This document shows positions 18,638-26,620 of a stretch of 64,000 nt of DNA, piece by piece. This DNA is from Prevotella aurantiaca JCM 15754 (GTDB lineage Bacteria > Bacteroidota > Bacteroidia > Bacteroidales > Bacteroidaceae). The stretch is from positions 79,061-143,060 of the forward strand of contig NZ_BAKF01000002.1 in the NCBI RefSeq assembly GCF_000614025.1, read 5' to 3'. The first letter of the stretch is position 1. Each line of letters begins with the position of its first letter. Made by a program: the position numbers and the translations under genes. The notes beneath the pieces were generated by a model. It ran no database searches. It had not been told where the DNA came from and saw only the letters and a list, made by a program, of their open reading frames with translations.

Positions 18638-19087
18638 ATGAAGAAGATATTACTACTTTTACTATTCGGTTTTACATTCAATTGCACTTTCGCACAGAAG
18701 GTTTTCTTCGATAAATTCGACGATAAAGACGGAGTAACCACGGTGTATATCTCGGCATCAATGCTGAAAATGATGGGCAACGTGCAGGCAGGCAACAAAG
18801 ATATTAGCCGCATTGCAAAACGCTTAGACCATATCCAAGTATTAGAATGCGAGCGTCCTTCTCTCATCGGCAACATTAAAAACGCTGCTTTATCCTATTA
18901 CAATCAGGCTAAATATGCCGTTGTTATGAAAACAAAGAGTAATGGTGAAGATGTAACCATATACGAAAAGAAATATCAGAACGGCAAAAACGAATATGTA
19001 TTACTCATGGTTGAACACGACGAAATAACGATTGTGAACCTGTTAGGGCGTGTTACGTTGGAAGAAATAAAAAGTATTGCGAAATAA
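18638..19087 (+). CDS. DUF4252 domain exported protein
   Basis: A 149-residue protein with signal peptide (MKKILLLLLFGFTFNCTFAQ) and a clear DUF4252 core: FFDKFDDKDGVTTVYISASMLKMMG, RLDHIQVLECERPSL, YNQAKYAVVMKTKSNGEDVTIY and EITIVNLLGRVTLEEI. Function unknown. It begins two bases after the anti-sigma gene, the last of a five-gene run (broken DUF4252, DUF4252-like, sigma, anti-sigma, DUF4252), and is the best-conserved of the three. Confidence 0.85.
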   Translation: MKKILLLLLFGFTFNCTFAQKVFFDKFDDKDGVTTVYISASMLKMMGNVQAGNKDISRIAKRLDHIQVLECERPSLIGNIKNAALSYYNQAKYAVVMKTKSNGEDVTIYEKKYQNGKNEYVLLMVEHDEITIVNLLGRVTLEEIKSIAK

Positions 19088-19260
19088 TACTATCGCTCTA
19101 AAAAATCCATAAAGCTACAATAAGAAGGGATGCAGACATATCTGTACCCCTATTTCGTAGGCACAAAAGCTATGACAAAAGTGTAAATATTTTTCAAACA
19201 TACTCTTATCGCATAACAAACTCATTATTAAGACCTTACAACACCCATTGTTTTGCATTC

Positions 19261-19326
19261 CAAAAGAGTCTGTTTTGCACGATAAAACAGGCTCTTTTGC
19301 GTTGCAAAACAGCCGCTTTTGCAACG
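19261..19326. repeat. inverted repeats, GCAAAACAGGC family, copy 2
   Basis: A 16-bp stem (CAAAAGAGTCTGTTTT, 19261-19276, with 19284-19299, one G-U pair) is followed at once by a second hairpin (CGTTGCAAAA 19300-19309 with 19317-19326). The arms share AAAACAGGCTCTTTT with 19284-19298 and 11894-11908. The remainder of 19088-19568 has no gene; TAATTTTG at 19532 may be the topA -7 element. Confidence 0.55.
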
Positions 19327-19568
19327 TCAAAGTGTAACCATCACTTTTTAACGAGATTATCTTTACAAAATTATAGTTATGTTTGCGTATACCCAAAGTG
19401 CTAAAATGAGAACAGTTTTCCATAGCAAACTCTTAGCAAGCATCGCTGTTCCGTACTACTCTTTTAGGAATGGTAGTCTTAAAAAAACAAAAAATAGTCC
19501 CTATATATAAGGTGTATGTAAAAACTTTGCTTAATTTTGCGTCCTTGAATAATGTTACTAATGCTGAT

Positions 19569-21914
19569 ATGCAAGAAAACTTAGTTATAGTAGAAAGCCC
19601 TGCAAAGGCAAAGACAATAGAGAAGTTCTTAGGCGAAGACTTTAAGGTTATGTCGTCATATGGACATATTCGTGATTTGAAAAAGAAGGAATTGAGTGTA
19701 GACCTTGATACTTTAGAGGCCAACTATGAGATTCCTGAAGAGAAAAAGAAGGTTGTTGCAGAACTAAAAAAGAACGCTAAAGCCGCTAAAAAGGTTTGGT
19801 TAGCTTCCGATGAAGACCGCGAAGGAGAAGCCATAAGCTGGCACCTTTGCGAAGTTTTAGGCCTTGACGAAGAGAAAACGAGCCGCATCGTGTTTCACGA
19901 AATTACGAAATCAGCCATTCTTGCAGCCATTGAGAACCCACGTCGCTTAGACATGAACCTTGTAAATGCACAGCAAGCACGCCGTGTGTTAGACCGCTTG
20001 GTGGGCTTCCGCCTATCTCCTGTATTGTGGCGCAAGGTAAAACCTGCACTAAGTGCAGGCCGTGTGCAGAGCGTTGCGGTAAGATTGATAGTAGAACGAG
20101 AGCGCGAAATACAAGCGTTTAAGTCTGAACCATATTATAGAGTGAACGCCATCTTTGCTGCAACAAGCGAAGACGGAACGAAAAATGAAGTAAAAGCTGA
20201 ACTAAACAAGCGCTTTGCAACACACGAAGAGGCTTTATCATTCCTCGAAGAGTGCAAAAATTCATCGTTCCAGATATCTTCTATCGCTAAAAAACCATTG
20301 AAGCGAACCCCTGCTCCACCTTTTACAACATCTACTTTGCAACAGGAAGCAGCTCGCAAACTGGGCTTTACAGTAAGTCAGACCATGATGGTGGCACAAC
20401 GATTGTACGAAGCTGGACGCATCACTTACATGCGTACGGACAGCGTAAACCTTTCAAATCTTGCTATTAGTACTGCAAAAACAGAGATAGACAACCTCTA
20501 CGGCGTTGAATATAGCAAGACTCGCAAGTATCATACCAACAGCAAAGGTGCGCAAGAAGCCCACGAAGCTATTCGTCCAACCGATATGAGCGCAAGCAGT
20601 ATCGATGGAACAAGCCAGGAAAAGCGCCTTTACGACCTTATTTGGAAACGCACGATAGCATCGCAAATGGCAGATGCTAAAATAGATAAAACAACCGTTT
20701 CCATCGGCATTCTCAATGCTGAAGGGAACGAATCAAACAAGCTTCAGTTCGTTGCTACAGGCGAAGTCATCGCTTTCGACGGCTTTTTGAAAGTTTATCG
20801 TGAGTCTACTGACGACGAAAACGAGAACGAAGACACATCTCACGCACTACCAACGATGAGCGAAGGCCAAATATTGGAACGCCGTAGCATTGTTTCTACC
20901 GAACGCTATTCTATGGGACCAAGTCGCTATACAGAAGCAAGCTTGGTGCATAAACTTGAAGAATTGGGTATCGGACGCCCATCAACATACGCTCCAACGA
21001 TCTCAACAATTCAGCAACGTGAGTACGTTCAGAAGGGAGATAAGAAGGGGGAAGAACGCATATATGTGGTAGACACCTTACAAGCACTTAAAATTACTTC
21101 TAAAAACAAGAAGGAAATGGTGGGTGCCGACAAAGGAAAGCTTATCCCAACCGATATTGGAATCGTGGTAAACGACTTCCTTATGGAGAATTTCCCAGAC
21201 ATTATGGACTACAATTTCACCGCAAAAGTGGAACAAGAGTTCGATACAATATCAGAGGGAAAGGCTACTTGGAATGCTGCAATGAAGGATTTCTACAAGC
21301 GGTTTGAGCCTGAAGTAGATGCCGTAATGAATGCACGTTCGGAGCATAAGGCTGGTGAACGTGAGTTAGGTAGCGACCCTAAGACTGGCAAACCTGTATT
21401 TGTAAAGATTGGGCGCTTTGGTCCTGTGGTACAAATTGGTACTGCTGACGATACCGATAAGCCGCGTTTTGCGCAAATTCCAACCGACAAGAGTATGGAA
21501 ACACTCACACTCGAAGATGCATTGGAGCTATTTAAGCTTCCACGCACGGTTGGTCAGTTCGAAGGAACAGACGTTGTCATTGGCGCAGGACGCTTCGGAC
21601 CTTATATAATGCACAACAAAAAGTATGTTTCTTTGCCTAAAGAAGAAGACCCATTGACGGTTTCGCTCGACACAGCAATAAAGCTAATAGAGACTAAACG
21701 TTTACAAGATGCGCAGCGACATCTAAAGAAATTCGATGAAGATCCGAAGTTGGAAGTAATGAACGGACGCTATGGTCCATACATTGCGTACGATGGAAAG
21801 AACTTCCGTATCCCTAAAGCAATGCATGAAAAGGCTTCCGAACTAACTTATGAGGAGTGCCAGAACATCATAAAGAACGCACCAGAACCCAAAGCAAGGC
21901 GCGGACGTAAATAA
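19569..21914 (+). CDS. topA: DNA topoisomerase I
   Basis: A type IA topoisomerase of about 781 residues that relaxes negative supercoils. I choose the ATG at 19569 (MQENLVIVESPAKAKTIEKFLG) because the Toprim domain starts there; the frame is open upstream to 19470 but that part has no family resemblance. Seen: SSYGHIRDL, the acidic Toprim motif ASDEDREGEAISWHL, LSAGRVQSVAVRLI, the active-site Tyr in YEAGRITYMRTDS, HEAIRPT, and two C-terminal repeats of the form GRFGPYI and NGRYGPYIAYDGKNFRIPK. No Cys4 zinc fingers, as in many Bacteroidota TopA proteins. Confidence 0.96.
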   Translation: MQENLVIVESPAKAKTIEKFLGEDFKVMSSYGHIRDLKKKELSVDLDTLEANYEIPEEKKKVVAELKKNAKAAKKVWLASDEDREGEAISWHLCEVLGLDEEKTSRIVFHEITKSAILAAIENPRRLDMNLVNAQQARRVLDRLVGFRLSPVLWRKVKPALSAGRVQSVAVRLIVEREREIQAFKSEPYYRVNAIFAATSEDGTKNEVKAELNKRFATHEEALSFLEECKNSSFQISSIAKKPLKRTPAPPFTTSTLQQEAARKLGFTVSQTMMVAQRLYEAGRITYMRTDSVNLSNLAISTAKTEIDNLYGVEYSKTRKYHTNSKGAQEAHEAIRPTDMSASSIDGTSQEKRLYDLIWKRTIASQMADAKIDKTTVSIGILNAEGNESNKLQFVATGEVIAFDGFLKVYRESTDDENENEDTSHALPTMSEGQILERRSIVSTERYSMGPSRYTEASLVHKLEELGIGRPSTYAPTISTIQQREYVQKGDKKGEERIYVVDTLQALKITSKNKKEMVGADKGKLIPTDIGIVVNDFLMENFPDIMDYNFTAKVEQEFDTISEGKATWNAAMKDFYKRFEPEVDAVMNARSEHKAGERELGSDPKTGKPVFVKIGRFGPVVQIGTADDTDKPRFAQIPTDKSMETLTLEDALELFKLPRTVGQFEGTDVVIGAGRFGPYIMHNKKYVSLPKEEDPLTVSLDTAIKLIETKRLQDAQRHLKKFDEDPKLEVMNGRYGPYIAYDGKNFRIPKAMHEKASELTYEECQNIIKNAPEPKARRGRK

Positions 21915-21927
21915 TCAAAACAAGCTA

Positions 21928-21954
21928 CTGCCTTTCCTTTATATGGGAAGGCAG
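21928..21954 (+). terminator. hairpin between topA and aroK
   Basis: A 10-bp stem (CTGCCTTTCC with GGGAAGGCAG, one G-U pair) without a T run. It may be an RNA processing or partial attenuation hairpin rather than a full terminator. Confidence 0.4.
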
Positions 21955-21965
21955 AAAGATAAAAA

Positions 21966-22529
21966 ATGACGGAGAACCTACAAAACAACCCGAAACGCAT
22001 TATCATTATAGGCTATATGGGCGCTGGGAAGACCACGCTAGGAAGGGCATTGTCTAAGATTTTGGGCTTCTCGTTCTACGATTTAGATTGGTATATAGAG
22101 ACGCGGATGCGCAAAAGCATAGCTCAGATATTCGAACAGAGGGGCGAAGAAGGTTTCAGAACCATAGAATGCAATATGCTACACGAGGTTGCAGAGTTTG
22201 AAAACGTCATTATTTCTTGCGGAGGAGGTACTCCTTGTTTCTTCGATAATATGGAATATCTAAACCAACAGGGCGAAACGGTATATCTAAATGCTACTAC
22301 CGACATCATTTGCAAGCATCTTGATATGAGCAAAAACGTTCGACCACTGTTGCAAGGTAAGTCGCCTGAAGAGGTTAAATCCTTTGTAGACGAGCAAGTA
22401 AGCAAGCGAAATGCTTTCTACATGAAGGCAAAACACATAATCGAAGTGCCTCTGATGGATAGTCGCGAAAAGATTTTTACAATGGCAGAACAGCTTATTG
22501 AAACAATAGGAATAAGCAAAAAGGCTTAA
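21966..22529 (+). CDS. aroK: shikimate kinase
   Basis: A 187-residue P-loop kinase that phosphorylates shikimate in chorismate synthesis. Seen: IIIIGYMGAGKTTLGRAL (Walker A, about residues 15-30), FYDLDWYIETR with the shikimate-binding Asp, FEQRGEEGFRTIE, ISCGGGTPCF (substrate-binding GGG) and the lid with RPLLQGKS. It follows topA by about 50 bases on the same strand and may be cotranscribed with it. Confidence 0.94.
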   Translation: MTENLQNNPKRIIIIGYMGAGKTTLGRALSKILGFSFYDLDWYIETRMRKSIAQIFEQRGEEGFRTIECNMLHEVAEFENVIISCGGGTPCFFDNMEYLNQQGETVYLNATTDIICKHLDMSKNVRPLLQGKSPEEVKSFVDEQVSKRNAFYMKAKHIIEVPLMDSREKIFTMAEQLIETIGISKKA

Positions 22530-22639
22530 CAGAGATATAAAAAATAATTATAAAAACAACAATACGATTTCATTACTGAGAGTCAATTTCAACTGCGTCA
22601 TAGTAGGATAAGCGCTCTCAAAACACAATAAGATAGGTT

Positions 22640-24532
22640 ATGAAGAAATGGACTATTGAAGATTCGAAGGAGCTTTACAACATCAAAGGTTGGGGTACTT
22701 CTTACTTTGGAGTCAACGAAGCTGGACACGTTTACGTTACTCCGTGCAAGGATAATACTCAATTGGACTTGTGCGAGATAATGGACGAGTTGGTATTACG
22801 TGATGTTACGCCGCCCGTTTTGCTTCGTTTCCCCGATATTCTCGACAATCGCATCGAGAAAACATCGTCTTGTTTTGACTTAGCAAGAAAGGAATACAAG
22901 TATGAAGGAGAAAATTTCATCATCTATCCTATTAAGGTAAACCAGATGCAACCGGTTGTTGATGAGATTATTTCACACGGTCGGAAGTTTAATCTTGGCT
23001 TGGAAGCTGGTTCAAAACCAGAGTTACACGCTGTGATTGCGGTGCAATGCCAAAGCGATTCACCCATTATTTGCAATGGCTACAAGGACCAAAGCTATAT
23101 AGAATTGGCACTCTTGGCTCAGAAAATGGGCAAGCGTATCTTCATTGTAGTAGAGAAACTGAACGAAATAGATATTATTGCAAAAGCTGCTAAAAAGCTT
23201 AATGTAATGCCAAATATTGGTATTCGTATTAAGTTAGCGACTTCTGGTTCTGGCAAATGGGCTGAAAGTGGTGGCGATGCATCAAAGTTTGGTCTCACTG
23301 CATCGGAACTTTTGCAGGCTCTTGATAAGCTTGACGAAAAAGGAATGCACGATTGTTTGCGCCTTATACACTTTCATATTGGTTCACAAATTACAAAAAT
23401 ACGCCGTATTCAAACTGCTCTTACTGAGGCTGCACAATACTATGCCAACCTTAGAAAGATGGGATATAATGTTGATTTCGTAGATTGTGGCGGTGGTTTG
23501 GGTGTCGATTACGATGGAACCCGCTCATCTAGCAGTGAAAGTTCAGTCAATTATAGTATTCAAGAGTACGTTAACGATTGTGTAAGTACCTTCGTAGACG
23601 CTGCAAACAAGCATGGAATACCACATCCTAACATCATTACTGAAAGTGGTCGTAACGTTGCAGCACACCATTCTATCCTTGTTATAAACGTTTTAGAGAC
23701 TGCTTCGCTTCCTGAAATGTCTGAAGAATTCGAAGCAAAGGATACCGACCATCAGCTTGTAAGGGAACTTTACAAGATCTGGGACAATATAAATTCACGC
23801 AATATGCTCGAAGATTGGCACGATGCAGAGCAGATACGAGAAGAGTCTTTAGAGCTTTTCTCACATGGTTTAGTGGATTTGAAGACCCGAGCGGAAATAG
23901 AAGCAATGTATTGGAGCGTCTGTCACGAGATAAATACACTGGCTAAAGGAATGAAACACGTACCTGACGAGTTGCGAAACTTAGACAAATTGCTTGCAGA
24001 TAAGTATTTTTGCAACTTCTCACTCTTCCAATCGCTTCCTGATAGTTGGGCTATCGACCAGCTATTCCCCGTTATGCCAATCCAAAGATTGAATGAACGT
24101 CCAACAAGAAAGGCTACTTTGCAAGACATTACTTGCGATAGCGATGGTAAAATCTCTAATTTCGTAACAGGAGGACGTACTAGTCACGTGCTACCTATAC
24201 ATTCGTTACGTCGTAATGAGCCTTATTATCTTGGCGTTTTCCTCGTTGGTGCTTACCAGGAAATACTCGGTGACCTACATAACCTATTTGGTGATACTAA
24301 CGCAGTACACCTTTCTGTGAAAGATGGCAGTTATCACATCGATCAAATTATCGATGGTGAAACTGTAGAAGAGGTGCTCGAATATGTTCAATACAACCCT
24401 AAGAAACTGGTACGCCAGCTTGAAATATGGGTAACAAAGAGCGTAAAACAAGGAAAAATATCGCTCGAAGAGGGCAAAGAATTCCTCAACAACTACCGCA
24501 GTGGCCTCTATGGCTACACCTATTTGGAGTAA
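22640..24532 (+). CDS. speA: biosynthetic arginine decarboxylase
   Basis: A 630-residue PLP enzyme of fold III that converts arginine to agmatine for polyamine synthesis. Seen: NIKGWGTSYFGVNEAGHVYVTP at the N terminus, the PLP-binding Lys99 in YPIKVNQM, GLEAGSKPEL, ICNGYKD, HFHIGSQI, DCGGGLGVDYDGT, ESGRNVAAHH and the C-terminal FLVGAYQEILGDLHNLFGDTNAVH, which are all signature blocks of SpeA. Full length. The next pathway enzyme (agmatine deiminase) is not adjacent; a distantly similar protein without its active site is at 36044. Confidence 0.97.
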   Translation: MKKWTIEDSKELYNIKGWGTSYFGVNEAGHVYVTPCKDNTQLDLCEIMDELVLRDVTPPVLLRFPDILDNRIEKTSSCFDLARKEYKYEGENFIIYPIKVNQMQPVVDEIISHGRKFNLGLEAGSKPELHAVIAVQCQSDSPIICNGYKDQSYIELALLAQKMGKRIFIVVEKLNEIDIIAKAAKKLNVMPNIGIRIKLATSGSGKWAESGGDASKFGLTASELLQALDKLDEKGMHDCLRLIHFHIGSQITKIRRIQTALTEAAQYYANLRKMGYNVDFVDCGGGLGVDYDGTRSSSSESSVNYSIQEYVNDCVSTFVDAANKHGIPHPNIITESGRNVAAHHSILVINVLETASLPEMSEEFEAKDTDHQLVRELYKIWDNINSRNMLEDWHDAEQIREESLELFSHGLVDLKTRAEIEAMYWSVCHEINTLAKGMKHVPDELRNLDKLLADKYFCNFSLFQSLPDSWAIDQLFPVMPIQRLNERPTRKATLQDITCDSDGKISNFVTGGRTSHVLPIHSLRRNEPYYLGVFLVGAYQEILGDLHNLFGDTNAVHLSVKDGSYHIDQIIDGETVEEVLEYVQYNPKKLVRQLEIWVTKSVKQGKISLEEGKEFLNNYRSGLYGYTYLE

Positions 24533-24546
24533 AAAACTCCAAATAG
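24520..24546 (+). terminator. hairpin at the speA stop codon
   Basis: An 11-bp perfect stem (CTATTTGGAGT with ACTCCAAATAG) that includes the last codons of speA. There is no T run. Confidence 0.45.
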
Positions 24547-24686
24547 GGTGCATCGGCACAAGCTGACAATTATAGTTTTTCCCCATAAGGAATTGCATTC
24601 AGGTTCTTAACAAAGGTTAAAGTGCAACTTTTTTGCACTTATCTTGTAACTTCCAAGCCTACTAATTCGTCTTACAAACAGAGAGT

Positions 24687-25196
24687 ATGGAAAAAGTGAG
24701 TTTCCGAAACGACGTGTTACCACTGAAGAATCAACTCTTCAGGCTTGCCTTCCGCATTACCCTAAACAGGGAAGAAGCAGAGGACATAGTACAAGACACA
24801 ATGATAAAAGTTTGGGACAAACGCTACGAATGGAGCAGTATCGATTCCATAGAAGCCTATAGTTTGCGAGTATGTAGAAATATTTCGCTTGATAGGCTGA
24901 AGAAACGAGATAATCAAAATGACTCTTTAGAGGAGCAAAAGTTTGACTCTGCTCACACTTCCACTCCGCAAGACCAACTGATAACCCAGGATCGAGTACG
25001 TGTAGTAAAGGAAATTATAAACTCTCTGCCCGAAAAACAGCGTTCTTGCATACAACTACGCGACTTTGAAGGCAAACAATACAAGGAAATTGCGGACATT
25101 TTAGGCATTACGGAAGAACAAGTAAAAATAAATATATTCCGTGCTCGCCAAGCGGTAAAACAAAGATTTCAGAAAATAGAAGAATATGGATTATAA
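24687..25196 (+). CDS. ECF-type RNA polymerase sigma factor
   Basis: A 169-residue sigma factor with region 2 (LFRLAFRITLNREEAEDIVQDTMIKVWDKR) and region 4 (LPEKQRSCIQLRDFEGKQYKEIADILGITEEQVKINIFRARQAVKQR) and no region 3. It is similar in plan to the factor at 17644 but clearly a separate paralogue. The last 11 bases overlap the next gene, which is probably its anti-sigma partner. Confidence 0.92.
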   Translation: MEKVSFRNDVLPLKNQLFRLAFRITLNREEAEDIVQDTMIKVWDKRYEWSSIDSIEAYSLRVCRNISLDRLKKRDNQNDSLEEQKFDSAHTSTPQDQLITQDRVRVVKEIINSLPEKQRSCIQLRDFEGKQYKEIADILGITEEQVKINIFRARQAVKQRFQKIEEYGL

Positions 25197-25665
25197 GTAC
25201 ATTGAACAGTTAATGGAGCGTTATTGGCGCTGCGAGACATCTCTCCAAGAGGAAGAGATACTTCGTTTGTTCTTCTCTCAAGGAGAAGTTCCTGCCAATT
25301 TGCAGCCTTATAAAGACTTGTTTGTTTACGAACAGGAACAAAAGGCAGCCGACATTCTAGGCGATGACTTTGACCAAAATATTCTTGAAAAGGTGAATGA
25401 AGATCAACCTGTAAAGGCTCGTGTTATCACAATGCGCCAGCGGTTAATGCCTCTTTTCAAGGCAGCAGCAGTTGTAGCTATTCTGCTAACATTGCAAAAT
25501 GCTTTGCAAGAAACATTAAATAATGCTGAGCCTACTACTCAACAACCCGTAGAAATGTCGAATACAAATAAGGCACCTAAAGGTCCTGCAGTGGCAAAGG
25601 CAGACTCTACAAAGGTTGATTCAACCCAAAAGGTTAGTACAATCACCGATATAGATTACAATTGA
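25186..25665 (+). CDS. probable anti-sigma factor-like membrane protein
   Basis: A 159-residue protein whose N-terminal part (YIEQLMERYWRCETSLQEEEILRLFF) matches the acidic helix-rich start of presumed anti-sigma proteins in this order, followed by one hydrophobic segment (LMPLFKAAAVVAILLTLQNAL, about residues 86-106) and a Thr/Gln/Lys-rich tail. The 11-base overlap with the sigma gene supports a joint function. No enzyme motif. Confidence 0.65.
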   Translation: MDYKYIEQLMERYWRCETSLQEEEILRLFFSQGEVPANLQPYKDLFVYEQEQKAADILGDDFDQNILEKVNEDQPVKARVITMRQRLMPLFKAAAVVAILLTLQNALQETLNNAEPTTQQPVEMSNTNKAPKGPAVAKADSTKVDSTQKVSTITDIDYN

Positions 25666-25772
25666 AAAGAATATCATTTTAATGCTTTCTCTATAAAACA
25701 AATCATTTTCTAATAAAACAAGTACGAAACTGTGAAGTTTCATCTCTCAAATTTTTTAAGACAATAAAAATA

Positions 25773-25806
25773 AAAAGCCGACATCGTTAGATGCCGGCTT
25801 TTTTAA
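25773..25806 (+). terminator. terminator of the second ECF operon
   Basis: A 13-bp stem (AAAAGCCGACATC with GATGCCGGCTTTT, one A-C mismatch), 4-base loop, T run. The remaining 25807-26385 holds no convincing gene; a small frame at 25876-26127 has no recognisable features. Confidence 0.8.
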
Positions 25807-26204
25807 TACCGTTTTTTCACCATTAAAGTAAGCTATAAACCCAATTATATCCGATACTTCAAACAGAATCAATATATGATAGCCATTCTCAAAAATAGAA
25901 ATGGAAGTGAATGGGCTCTTATTAGCAAGAATAAGATAACAAAAAAAATTCTTGCTTCAATAAATCATTTCAGACTTAAAGCCTATACGTTTCTATTCTC
26001 CTTTAATATTCTTGCTCTCTATTCTATTTTAGGTATCTCACAACACTTAAATATTTTTGCTGCAAATAATTCAAATATCCATTTTATTATGGTTTTTTCC
26101 ACAACTTACTTCAAAACACCTCTCTAAAAGCCCAAAAACTTGTCCTTTATCACCACAAAAGTGTTAAAACAAGGAACTTAGAAAGATAATTGAAATATTT
26201 TTAA

Positions 26205-26212
26205 TAACTTTG
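26205..26212 (+). promoter_or_regulatory. -7 element upstream of the small-peptide/fimbrillin operon
   Basis: TAACTTTG followed by CAAAAATT. No good TTTG is found at the usual -33 spacing. If used, the leader to the small gene is about 165 bases, long enough for regulation. Confidence 0.4.
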
Positions 26213-26385
26213 CAAAAATTATAACAAATTACAGAAATTAAGAATAAAGATTGTAAGAATCAGAGTAACAAAAACATGGTATTTTTGTCATGTTAGTGGA
26301 AATATAATTACACAACAGACTCATTTCTATCTTAACTATCCACATGCAAGTTTGATTGTAGGTAGATTTAATTATAAAAATAAAA

Positions 26386-26577
26386 ATGAAAACAGACGTA
26401 ACTAAACAAAAATATCTTAGACCAGCCATTGCTGTCTTTGATATGATGGAAGATAAATTTCTTTTAGCAGCAAGTCCTAATGCGAGACCTGGTGGAGATG
26501 GTAATCCCCCAGGAAGTATTACTATAGAAGGTGCTACACCAGTTGTAGGAGATGATGGCGACGAGCTTTTTGGCTAA
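26386..26577 (+). CDS. small peptide of the 'K-Y-x-P ... LLAAS' type, unknown function
   Basis: A 63-residue protein: MKTDVTKQKYLRPAIAVFDM, then KFLLAASPN and a Gly/Pro/Asp-rich tail ending DDGDELFG. Bacteroidales genomes contain many short genes of this plan (Lys-Tyr-x-x-Pro start, Leu-Leu-Ala-x-Ser middle, Gly-rich end), often next to fimbrillin or surface lipoprotein genes. The LLAAS followed by an acidic, Gly-rich tail resembles a leader-core arrangement, but no modification enzyme is near. The fimbrillin-like gene starts 43 bases downstream. Function unknown. Confidence 0.55.
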   Translation: MKTDVTKQKYLRPAIAVFDMMEDKFLLAASPNARPGGDGNPPGSITIEGATPVVGDDGDELFG

Positions 26578-26620
26578 AAGTTAGAATAAAGTAGGTAAAA
26601 ATAAAAGGTAAAAAGATATA

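Noticed and set aside
25876..26127. 83-codon frame between the second ECF operon and the small peptide gene
   Set aside because: No promoter, no conserved pattern, AT-rich codons; likely chance.
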